Source: Candidatus Delongbacteria bacterium (GTDB taxonomy: Bacteria; Bacteroidota; Bacteroidia; Bacteroidales; ML635J-15). From it: a stretch of 10,572 nucleotides of DNA. Every line of letters begins with the position of its first letter. The stretch's first letter is position 1. Shown in pieces: positions 1-6,383 of this stretch. Made by a program: the position numbers and the translations under genes. A model generated the notes under the pieces. That model was not told the DNA's origin. It did not search any database and worked only from the letters and a program-made list of their open reading frames with translations. The stretch lies in the NCBI GenBank assembly GCA_027858215.1, contig JAQIDD010000394.1:1-10572 (forward strand), in the 5' to 3' direction.

Positions 1-198
1 TTGAAACTCCATTTCGCCTGTAAAATATTGGAAATACGGATTTTGCAACCATTGCTCTACCACTGTCTCATCACCCAAATTATGCATTTGCTTTAAAAGC
101 AACATCCCAACAATGGTGCGGATAGGAACGCTTGGGCTACCGGTTTCTGAATATAGATTGGAAAACTCATTTTCAAAATATTCCCAATTTACATCATC
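1..198 (-). pseudogene. 5'-truncated IS1182/IS5-type transposase fragment
   Basis: The minus strand encodes 66 uninterrupted codons that read like the N-terminal DUF772 region of IS1182/IS5-group transposases. Recognisable stretches are VNWEYFENEF, the SVPIRTIVGMLLLKQM helix, HNLGDETVVEQW and NPYFQYFTGEMEFQ. Family members carry about 25 to 30 residues before the NW/DW position, and these are absent. The first codon (GAT at 196-198) lies directly after the TAA of the outer-membrane protein gene, in the same frame, and no start codon is available. The reading frame continues off the left edge, so the rest of the element, including the DDE catalytic domain, cannot be judged. I infer a remnant left by insertion plus deletion, or an assembly join at a repeat. 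The family call is firm; the mechanism is not. Confidence 0.85.
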
Positions 199-1158
199 TT
201 AAAAATAATACCTCAACTTTACATGAAAGCCTATCCGGTCAAATGCAGGCAACTTACTGAATACGGTTCTGCGGTAATTCCCTGACACTTCCAATCCAAG
301 GTTTTCTCCAATATACTGTTCATAACTTAGCCCCAGAAACACCGAAGGAATGAACGCCATCTGCTTCTCTTTTGTCACAATCCGTTTTTCTGTGACGTAC
401 ATCATTTCCTGCGAAAAAACCAGACTCCCCACCATTCCTGCCTGTACCGACAAACAATGATTGCTGTTAATCCACACCGGTACAGAAAAAATCAAAGGAA
501 TGTCCAGTCTCCGGCTGTAATTTTTACAGGCATACACACTATCTTCCGGTATGCTATCAATACTTATATTTTCAGTAGTATCAACGTTCCAGTATGAGGA
601 AGAATCCATCACATAAACGGTTATGGTATCTCCTTCAACCATTTGATAATATTCATCAATGGTGTCCACCTCATACATCAATGTGCTGTCATAAAAATAC
701 TGATATCCCGTATCCATCGCAAAATAAGGTTTGGAAAAAATAAAATCTTGTTTTACATATGCGTAGTGCAGTCCTGTCTCAGCTGACCAGGCATTCCAAT
801 CAAAGCGGATATTTCCACCCGCTGAAAAACCTGCATACCCGCTAAGTGCCTCCACGTTTTGCTTACGCACCGTTTCATCCATGTTATCAGGAAAACGCAC
901 CCAGGGAAAATCATATCCTGCCAAAAAAGCCACTGAACGATATGGACCAGTATGGTCAACATATACCGTATCAAAAGAATAAACCGTATCCAAAACCTGC
1001 AATGTATCCACTACAGTCTCCTCCACTTCAATTGTCACAGTATCCGGATCTTCCTGTGCATATACAGCACCCCTCCATACAACAGATAATAACAATAATA
1101 TAAGCCATATCCTGATCACAAACAAAATTGTTTTATTGTTTTCAGATTGTAAAAACAA
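199..1158 (-). CDS. Outer-membrane beta-barrel protein (PorT-like/OMP_b-brl type)
   Basis: The product is up to 319 residues. A hydrophobic core (WLILLLLSVVW) followed by GAVYA|QED gives a signal peptide cleaved near residue 34. Next come an acidic segment with repeated DTV units (about residues 38-68), alternating amphipathic strands typical of a small barrel, and a C-terminus LRYYF, where a terminal Phe after aromatic residues is the usual outer-membrane assembly signal. A central acidic Thr/Ser/Tyr-rich insertion (about 150-210) may be an extracellular loop. There is no ATG at the 5' end. The frame is closed by a TAA at 1174-1176, so the candidate starts are TTG at 1158, TTG at 1125 or GTG at 1119; the last would give a compact signal peptide beginning MIRIW. 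The gene follows the sigma factor and membrane-protein genes and is probably part of that module or its target. Ligand and exact function are unknown. Confidence 0.75.
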   Translation of the reverse strand: MFLQSENNKTILFVIRIWLILLLLSVVWRGAVYAQEDPDTVTIEVEETVVDTLQVLDTVYSFDTVYVDHTGPYRSVAFLAGYDFPWVRFPDNMDETVRKQNVEALSGYAGFSAGGNIRFDWNAWSAETGLHYAYVKQDFIFSKPYFAMDTGYQYFYDSTLMYEVDTIDEYYQMVEGDTITVYVMDSSSYWNVDTTENISIDSIPEDSVYACKNYSRRLDIPLIFSVPVWINSNHCLSVQAGMVGSLVFSQEMMYVTEKRIVTKEKQMAFIPSVFLGLSYEQYIGENLGLEVSGNYRRTVFSKLPAFDRIGFHVKLRYYF

Positions 1159-1175
1159 AGGGAAAGGTATAAATT

Positions 1176-1190
1176 ATTTCGTTACGAAAT
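1176..1190. promoter_or_regulatory. 15-bp perfect dyad upstream of the beta-barrel gene
   Basis: The sequence ATTTCGTTACGAAAT is a perfect inverted repeat with 7-base arms around one central base. It lies in the short gap between the membrane-protein gene (stop at 1242) and the beta-barrel gene (first possible start at 1158). A dyad this close to a start could be an operator, or a small hairpin in the leader RNA. An AGGAG at 1196-1200 (minus strand) sits beside it but has no start codon at normal spacing. There is no U-tract, so a terminator is unlikely. The regulatory role is inference. Confidence 0.3.
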
Positions 1191-1241
1191 TTATTCTCCT
1201 TCACTTATTTGAAGAAACTCAACAGAATTAAAACAGTTGCA

Positions 1242-1895
1242 TTAGCGATGACGTCGTTTTTCCCGGTCTTTTTTTATTTCTATGGTTTTCTTTATTTCTT
1301 TTTTAATGGTATCGGTGTGTTGAACACGTTTCTCCCGAACTACAGTATCGATGACCGGAGCGGTATCTTTCTGTTCAGTTTCGTTGATGTTTTGATTCAC
1401 GTTTTCACTTTCATTCTGGTTGTTGTCCACATGTTGTGTTTCATGGGTATTTATTGTATCCATCAGCTCATCGTGTTGGTCTGAGCCTTGATTTTCCCTG
1501 TTATCATCATGATTTTTAGTTTCAATAACGGGACTATTCATCGGGTGCTTAGGTTTTTTGGGTTTATCTGATTTACCGTCAACGGTATTGTAGGGTTTTT
1601 TCATTTCATCATCCGGCAGATTTAATTCCATATCAAACACATCATGAGAAGATTCGGGTTGATATTTTTCTGTTTCATTGGTCACATTTGTGCTAAAATA
1701 CACACTGCCCACAATCAACACAACCAAAATCAAAACCAGGTAATACACATTAAATGACAAGGGGAATAAATGCCAAAACCGGTACCGGGCCGCTTTTTTC
1801 ACAAAAGCTGCTTTTGACGCTTTGTTCCCTTCAATTTTTTGATTCTCAATCTGAGATTTCAAAAAATCATCAAAATATGTGTTGTTATCTGACAT
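1242..1895 (-). CDS. Single-span membrane protein, putative anti-sigma or sigma-linked factor
   Basis: This 217-residue protein has an N-terminal cytoplasmic stretch of about 45 residues rich in Lys/Ala, one transmembrane helix at about 48-66 (YYLVLILVVLIVGSVYF), and a long hydrophilic periplasmic tail. The tail is of low complexity, rich in Asn, Asp, Glu, His and Lys, and ends in a strongly basic KKDREKRRHR. I see no zinc-binding anti-sigma HxxxCxxC motif and no FecR domain. The start overlaps the end of the ECF sigma gene by 11 bp, which implies translational coupling. This gene pairing is what Bacteroidota use for ECF sigma factors with a membrane anti-sigma or regulator. The function therefore rests on context and topology, not on a recognised domain. 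An unrelated envelope protein co-transcribed with the sigma factor is possible. Confidence 0.6.
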   Translation of the reverse strand: MSDNNTYFDDFLKSQIENQKIEGNKASKAAFVKKAARYRFWHLFPLSFNVYYLVLILVVLIVGSVYFSTNVTNETEKYQPESSHDVFDMELNLPDDEMKKPYNTVDGKSDKPKKPKHPMNSPVIETKNHDDNRENQGSDQHDELMDTINTHETQHVDNNQNESENVNQNINETEQKDTAPVIDTVVREKRVQHTDTIKKEIKKTIEIKKDREKRRHR

Positions 1896-2472
1896 GTTTT
1901 TCTCCTTTCATCATATCCGATATATTCTTTTTCAACAGTTTTCTGGCTCTTGACAACTGGGATTTCGATGTATTTACCGAGATCCCCATCCGTTTTGCTA
2001 TTTCCTTGTGCCTGATGTTATCCACGACATACATGTTTAATATTGCCCGGTATCCATCAGGGAGATTATCCATTGCAAAAAATATCTCTTTCGACCCGAT
2101 GTTGTGCTTTTTCAGGTCTGTCATAAAGCCAACGTCTTCTTCCTCTTCTTCTGCTTTCGTTTCTTCAATTTCCAGCGACAATGTTTGTGAGTTACTAACC
2201 ACATGTTTCTGCTTATTCAGATAATCAAGCGAGGTTGTCATCGCAATACGTTTGAGCCATCCTTCCAAAGAACCTTTTTGTTTAAACTGGGACATTTTTC
2301 CCAGCGCTTTAATCAATGCATCATGCAGGACATCTTCACTTTCAGGACGCATGCCAAGGTATCTTCTGCATACCGCACGCATCGAGGAAGCATACTTTTC
2401 ATACAACGCTGCCTGAGCTTTTCTCCTTCCCTGACAGCATCCTTTGAATATTTTATCATCATCCCACATCAT
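1885..2472 (-). CDS. ECF-type RNA polymerase sigma factor (sigma-70 family)
   Basis: The 195-residue product has region 2 at about residues 20-88, with the core-binding and -10 recognition helices (LYEKYASSMRAVCRRYLG, SEDVLHDALIKAL, GWLKRIAMTTSLDYLNK). A Glu-rich linker follows at about 100-115, then region 4 at about 130-182 (MDNLPDGYRAILNMYVV, then the helix-turn-helix HKEIAKRMGISVNTSKSQLSRARKLL). Regions 1 and 3 are absent, as expected for extracytoplasmic-function factors, and the length is typical. It probably directs RNA polymerase to a small regulon that includes its own operon; the neighbouring membrane protein is the likely sensor or restrainer. Two consecutive ATG codons start the gene (2472 and 2469); the first is taken. 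No convincing Shine-Dalgarno site or Bacteroidota TAnnTTTG promoter was found in the 99-bp upstream gap. Confidence 0.93.
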   Translation of the reverse strand: MMWDDDKIFKGCCQGRRKAQAALYEKYASSMRAVCRRYLGMRPESEDVLHDALIKALGKMSQFKQKGSLEGWLKRIAMTTSLDYLNKQKHVVSNSQTLSLEIEETKAEEEEEDVGFMTDLKKHNIGSKEIFFAMDNLPDGYRAILNMYVVDNIRHKEIAKRMGISVNTSKSQLSRARKLLKKNISDMMKGEKHVR

Positions 2473-2540
2473 TACTGGTCTGCATTTATTAGACTACTTT
2501 TTTTTATATGGTTGCATCATTTATTTAAAATTCTGCTTCA

Positions 2541-2554
2541 TTCCGCAAGCGGAA
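2541..2554. repeat. Short inverted repeat between the 556-aa gene and the sigma gene
   Basis: TTCCGCAAGCGGAA is a perfect palindrome that can fold as a 5-bp stem with a 4-base loop. It lies just downstream of the 556-residue secreted-protein gene and upstream of the sigma operon. It could be a weak transcription terminator or an RNA-stabilising hairpin. No run of T follows on the minus strand, so a classical intrinsic terminator is not supported. Confidence 0.25.
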
Positions 2555-2571
2555 AGCCGGTTTTCATTCTG

Positions 2572-4242
2572 TCATTTCACAACAGGTGCATGAAAATACA
2601 ATTTTTTGTTGATATGCTTATCCAGCCTTGATACCCATTTAGCATATTCCTGCTGTTTCCGTACCGAATCATAATCCAGATTATATGGTTTGTCACAATA
2701 CACAAGGCGGTACAAATTATGCAAGGTCAAATAATCCATCCCGGCATATTCAAATTGTTTGGCACCGCGCCATGTTGGCGCATCCTGCGGCCAGACAATC
2801 CGTGAAGAAGTGCTCCAGTACACACTATAATGCTCTCGTGTTGTATCAGAAAAAGGACCGTCAGGAGGGGCTTTTTGCAACACATTGGCAAACCATGTGC
2901 TGTCTTCTTTCCACATGCTTGTTCCCGGGTGGTAGAGTGTTTTCAGTTTATCCTGATTCAGCAGATAATTTGTCAAAATATAATAACGGTAACGATGTTT
3001 CATCCCGATTTCCCGCAGTGAAAAAAACACAGGGGAATGTTGGCCGTGAACGTTACCAAAAGCTGCAAGGGAACGCGTTTTGTTATCATCCCAGTTTCGT
3101 GACAAAGCAATCGCTGCACCAAGCGGCAATTTCAGCTCTTTATAATAAACGGTCTGAAAAAGCCATTTCAGAAACCCGGAATCCGAGTTTTCAAACGCTA
3201 AATCACAGTGTCCTGTGATCTCTTCGACGGTGCGTGTAAAACCATGAGCATTGACCATGATACCAAGGTCATTTCCGGAACCTTCACGCACCGGCTTTCC
3301 TGTTACAGGGTTATTGATGTACCAACGTGAACTAAGCATTTTGAATGCTTCCACAGCGGTTACTTTACCTATACTAAACCAGGGCTTATACACTACTGCA
3401 GCTTGTTTTTTATCCTGACACAACGTTTGCAGTAATCGTAAGCTTAAATCATCAACCCACGCTTTAAAATCCACCACATCACTAACCCAAATGCTTTTTT
3501 CCTCCAAATACCTGGGGATCATATCATTGACAAAACTCACAGGAATATCACCCACGTATTCCTTATCTAAAAAATGACCTGCTACTGCCAAGGCTTCGAG
3601 CAAATGTATGATAACATCCTGACTCATTCCCTGCAGAGGAATCGTTCCTTCCTGGAAAATTGATCTATATTTATTCGTTTTTGTCATTGCTTCATCTGGA
3701 TCCCCCAAACCGAAACCGAAATGCCTGTGATTTGACATCCAAAAACCAAAACTGACATCATCCCTGAGCATAAATCCGTTGATATCACCCGGATAATAAA
3801 TATAATCATTGATGGAATCTCCATTATACAGGATTTGTTTATCATGATACAACCTGAGGTTATATTCGGAATACAAATCCAGCCTTTCCAGTGCAAGCAT
3901 TGCATATACCAAAGCTGCAAGCGATTCTTTGTATGGTTGATCGTTACGCTTTAGCAATTCTATTTCGGTAACGAGTAACATAATATAATTGTTAAAATTG
4001 CTGTTCCCGTCACTCCAGCTCAGGTGATTGTATCCCCATTTGTCACTAAACCTGTCAACAGCAGGAATATTGACACCATAATACTCAACATCAGGACTAA
4101 CTACCACAAATTCCTTTTCCAGGCGTTCCCTGTAGTGATTATATTTTTCCATCATTGAAGTAATGGGATCTTGCGCCTGGCTGTTTAACCCGGTTATTAT
4201 CAAAAATAAGCCTATGGAAAAAGTAATTAGTTTATTTTGCAT
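2572..4242 (-). CDS. Secreted protein of unknown function, 556 residues
   Basis: I do not recognise this family. The start MQNKLITFSIGLFLIITGLNSQA|QD is a clear type I signal peptide cleaved after about residue 23, so the mature protein (~533 residues) is exported. No lipobox Cys, membrane span or C-terminal sorting domain is visible. The protein is rich in Trp, Tyr and His. Several amphipathic helices, such as IMLLVTEIELL (about 87-97), ALVYAMLALERL (about 110-121) and QDVIIHLLEALAVAGHFL (about 208-225), suggest an alpha-helical toroid of the kind seen in polysaccharide lyases and glycosidases. That is only a structural guess, and I see no catalytic motif. The ATG overlaps the end of the cation transporter gene by 11 bp (4232-4242), which implies translational coupling. 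Such coupling would be weakened by the stop codon inside the transporter gene. Confidence 0.8.
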   Translation of the reverse strand: MQNKLITFSIGLFLIITGLNSQAQDPITSMMEKYNHYRERLEKEFVVVSPDVEYYGVNIPAVDRFSDKWGYNHLSWSDGNSNFNNYIMLLVTEIELLKRNDQPYKESLAALVYAMLALERLDLYSEYNLRLYHDKQILYNGDSINDYIYYPGDINGFMLRDDVSFGFWMSNHRHFGFGLGDPDEAMTKTNKYRSIFQEGTIPLQGMSQDVIIHLLEALAVAGHFLDKEYVGDIPVSFVNDMIPRYLEEKSIWVSDVVDFKAWVDDLSLRLLQTLCQDKKQAAVVYKPWFSIGKVTAVEAFKMLSSRWYINNPVTGKPVREGSGNDLGIMVNAHGFTRTVEEITGHCDLAFENSDSGFLKWLFQTVYYKELKLPLGAAIALSRNWDDNKTRSLAAFGNVHGQHSPVFFSLREIGMKHRYRYYILTNYLLNQDKLKTLYHPGTSMWKEDSTWFANVLQKAPPDGPFSDTTREHYSVYWSTSSRIVWPQDAPTWRGAKQFEYAGMDYLTLHNLYRLVYCDKPYNLDYDSVRKQQEYAKWVSRLDKHINKKLYFHAPVVK

Positions 4243-5095
4243 CTACCTGTATAGTTGGTTCTATATCCAATTTTTCCCTGATGAGTTTACGGATTTCATC
4301 AATACTCTTATGCACTTTTTCCAATGTCCAGCCTCCCGGCATCACAATATGAAAAGTAAGTTCCATATGGTCTCCATATGAATGTAAATGAAAATGATGT
4401 GACAACACATCAAACCCTACGGTTTCATTTACTATATCCCTTACCTCCCCGATCAATTTACCATCAGGTTTTTTTCCAAGTATAACATCAATGGAATTAT
4501 AAATAATTTCCCATGCTGTGTAAAAAATCAACATGGCAACAATAATACCAAGTACTCCATCTATCCACCAGGCATATTTTTGAAATGCAATTCCTGCCAA
4601 TATCACAAGCGACGATATAGCATCGCTCCTGTGGTGCCATGCATCAGCTTTTAAGGCAAGGGAATCAAGAGTTTTATAACAATGTAATGCCTACCTGGCC
4701 ATTCCTTCCTTAACAAGGATAGAGACAATTATAGCAATCAAAGCCAGGGTCCCGAATTCTGCACTCTCTTTTGCGATTAATTTCTCTACAGATGCCACCC
4801 CAAAATTTACACCAACCAAAAACAATATCACCCCAATAATGATTGAGGCAATCAATCGGAACCTGCCATGGCCATAAGGATGGGTCATATCAGGGGGCCT
4901 ATTGGCGAATTTATAAAAAACAAGCAAGATAATGGAAGAAACGGAATCGCTCAATGTATGCCAGGCATCAGCCATCAATGCCACACTACCCCTGACAATC
5001 CCTGCCCATAATTTCAAACCAAAAAGGAACACATTCCCGGCAATGGATATCCATCCTGCAAACATGGCCTTTTTATATGACTTTTTCTTTCCCAT
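4232..5095 (-). pseudogene. Cation diffusion facilitator transporter interrupted by one in-frame TAG
   Basis: The 287-codon frame encodes a full CDF-family exporter of divalent metals such as zinc or iron(II) at the inner membrane. It is broken only by TAG at codon 135 (4691-4693). Before the stop come TM1 (about 12-32), TM2 with the first metal-site motif DAWHTLSDS (H46, D50), the HPYGHGR loop and TM3-TM4. After it, in the same frame and with no indel, come ALKADAWHHRSDAISS (H154, D158), TM6 and the cytoplasmic dimerisation domain, ending LDIEPTIQVDAK. The family normally has an aromatic residue, often Tyr, where the TAG stands (KEGMAR-stop-ALHCYKTL), so TAT/TAC to TAG is the simplest change. 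All four visible metal ligands remain, which points to a recent mutation, a sequencing error or readthrough. The 3' end overlaps the secreted-protein gene. Confidence 0.9.
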
Positions 5096-5303
5096 TCGCC
5101 AGCTAAATTAGAGAAATTCCATCAAATTCATAACCATTCATACCTAATTAATATTATCTGCCATGCTAAGGAACACATACACAAGCATTTTGGAAAACAC
5201 TTCCCGGTTTCTATTAATCCCTGTTTTTAAAGGGGATATACAAATGAATTTATACGCTGTTTCTCATGAAAAAACCCTTCCCGGCTTTACCTTGCAGCAA
5301 TGA
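5096..5303. other. Intergenic spacer, probable promoter region of the CDF gene
   Basis: This spacer separates the propeller-protein gene region from the CDF transporter gene and has no convincing ORF. It is AT-rich on the CDF side. A TAATTTAG close to the transporter start resembles the Bacteroidota -7 element TAnnTTTG with one mismatch, but no TTTG lies at the correct -33 spacing. A G/C-rich stretch followed by six T residues on the minus strand (near 5270-5285) could help end transcription of the upstream operon, although its stem is imperfect. Confidence 0.4.
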
Positions 5304-5384
5304 CTATTTTTTAATCCGTAAAAAACTGATTTTGCCTTTTGTGTTGGCCACCACCACTGTAGAGTCGTTTATTTTTTTTGGTGA
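5304..5384 (-). pseudogene. In-frame eighth propeller blade beyond the stop codon
   Basis: Directly after the TAA of the propeller gene, the same frame runs 26 sense codons (SPKKINDSTVVVANTKGKIS, then FLRIKK) and ends at TAG (5304-5306). Aligned without gaps to blade 7 (VVASPALMTDGNILAASYDD), the SP pair, the Asp, one of the alanines and the strand hydrophobicity pattern coincide, and the TAA falls where the other blades carry a small or polar residue (A, G, H or T). Readthrough would give a 348-codon product with eight blades, the number typical of PQQ/BamB-type propellers. I infer a nonsense mutation (for example TCA to TAA) or a base error. Confidence 0.7.
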
Positions 5385-6350
5385 TTAAAACACGTTTCCC
5401 CCGGCATTATAGCGGGCCAGTTCTTTTCCCCTGGGAGATAATAAATACAGATTATCATCATACGAAGCAGCAAGGATATTTCCGTCCGTCATGAGGGCGG
5501 GTGAAGCCACAACTTTCTTGCCGGTTGAAAAGCTATAAAGCACTTTTCCTTGTGGAGAAAGAAAATACACTTTCCCGTCAAAGCTGCTGGCAATAATATG
5601 ACCATCGGTATTTTCCACCGGGGTGCCATGAATTTTTCCCCCAAGTTTCACTTTTCCCAGCGGGTCACCATTGAGTTTGGTAAAATACAAATGCTTGTCA
5701 TAGGAACCAAACACAAGATACCCCGTACTCAATTCCACTGGTTTTGAATGCACTATCCAGCCATCCACAGTATATTGCCTCAGAATTTCACCCAATGAAT
5801 TGATAAAAAACAGCTTTCCCGCATTGGAACCAATGGCCATCTGCCCATTGCTCAATAACTCTATGCTACCATGGAGTAAACTCCACGTCTTTTTCTTAAT
5901 AAATTCTTTCGTTTCAAAATCAACAGACACAAGGCTGTTGTTGCAGCCAAAAATCAACTTTTCATCTATGTTTTCCACAATATTGGTAAAAATACGGCCG
6001 CCAATCCTGAGTTTGTCAAGACATTTACCTGCCGGGGTAAAAAAATACAAATTACGGTCATAACTGCCTACCACAACCTGGCCGTTCTCTAGTTGTGATG
6101 GCGTGGCATGTATCCACCCCCCGGTTTTATATGCATGCAACAATTCTCCCTCGTGACTGAAAAAATATATGTGTTTGTCGTGGCTGCCGATTATTACGGA
6201 ACGCTCGGTTACCAGAGGAGACCCAAAAAAGGCACCATCTGCCTGGTAATGTTTTATCTCCTGAAAAAACCAGTTCTGAGCATGCAACACCTGAGTGCTT
6301 ATCAAGCAAATAAGACATATAAGACCATATTTTTTCAATGCTATTTTCAT
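5385..6350 (-). CDS. Secreted PQQ-like/BamB-type beta-propeller protein, seven blades as read
   Basis: The 321-residue product starts with a signal peptide (MKIALKKYGLICLICLISTQVLHA|Q, cleaved near residue 24). Seven repeats of about 40 residues then follow, each of the form G-[WKR]-[IV]-x-x-[ST]-P..., then [GS]SxDxxLYF.SP.G, for example blades starting near residues 39, 78, 118, 158, 198, 238 and 278. This is the PQQ-type propeller repeat. Such proteins act as extracytoplasmic scaffolds or binding proteins, and no enzymatic residues are seen. Blade 3 is the most degenerate. The ORF ends just as an eighth blade begins, and that blade is still encoded beyond the TAA. The gene lies 33 bp after the glycosyltransferase, so it could belong to the gatED operon or have its own promoter. 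The partner or ligand is unknown. Confidence 0.85.
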   Translation of the reverse strand: MKIALKKYGLICLICLISTQVLHAQNWFFQEIKHYQADGAFFGSPLVTERSVIIGSHDKHIYFFSHEGELLHAYKTGGWIHATPSQLENGQVVVGSYDRNLYFFTPAGKCLDKLRIGGRIFTNIVENIDEKLIFGCNNSLVSVDFETKEFIKKKTWSLLHGSIELLSNGQMAIGSNAGKLFFINSLGEILRQYTVDGWIVHSKPVELSTGYLVFGSYDKHLYFTKLNGDPLGKVKLGGKIHGTPVENTDGHIIASSFDGKVYFLSPQGKVLYSFSTGKKVVASPALMTDGNILAASYDDNLYLLSPRGKELARYNAGGNVF

Positions 6351-6370
6351 TAAAAATGTGTTTTATAAAT

Positions 6371-6378
6371 CAAATATA
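6371..6378 (-). promoter_or_regulatory. Possible Bacteroidota -7 element before the propeller gene
   Basis: The minus strand reads TATATTTG, an exact match to the Bacteroidota -7 consensus TAnnTTTG, 20 bp before the ATG of the propeller gene. No TTG/TTTG element is present at the usual 19-21 bp upstream, and the leader would be very short. AT-rich gaps produce such matches by chance. Confidence 0.25.
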
Positions 6379-6383
6379 CGATA

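Noticed and set aside
1..1158. A translated fusion of the beta-barrel protein with the transposase
   Set aside because: The TAA between them follows a canonical barrel C-terminus ending in Phe, so this is the natural stop and the transposase part is a separate remnant.
1209..1484. Hydrophobic plus-strand ORF as a small membrane protein
   Set aside because: It is antisense to the Asn/Asp/Glu/Lys-rich tail of the membrane-protein gene; complements of such codons yield Val/Phe/Leu-rich artefacts.
4364..4381. Repeated CATATG units as a regulatory repeat
   Set aside because: They lie within the conserved C-terminal coding part of the CDF gene and are explained by codon use.
4691..4693. Reassignment of TAG to an amino acid in this organism
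   Set aside because: gatE ends at a TAG (8793-8795) just before gatD with a family-like C-terminus, and the propeller extension also ends at TAG, so TAG appears to act as a stop here.
5157..5210. Short ATG-started ORF (about 14 codons) in the spacer before the CDF gene
   Set aside because: It is very short, with no ribosome binding site and no recognisable leader-peptide feature.
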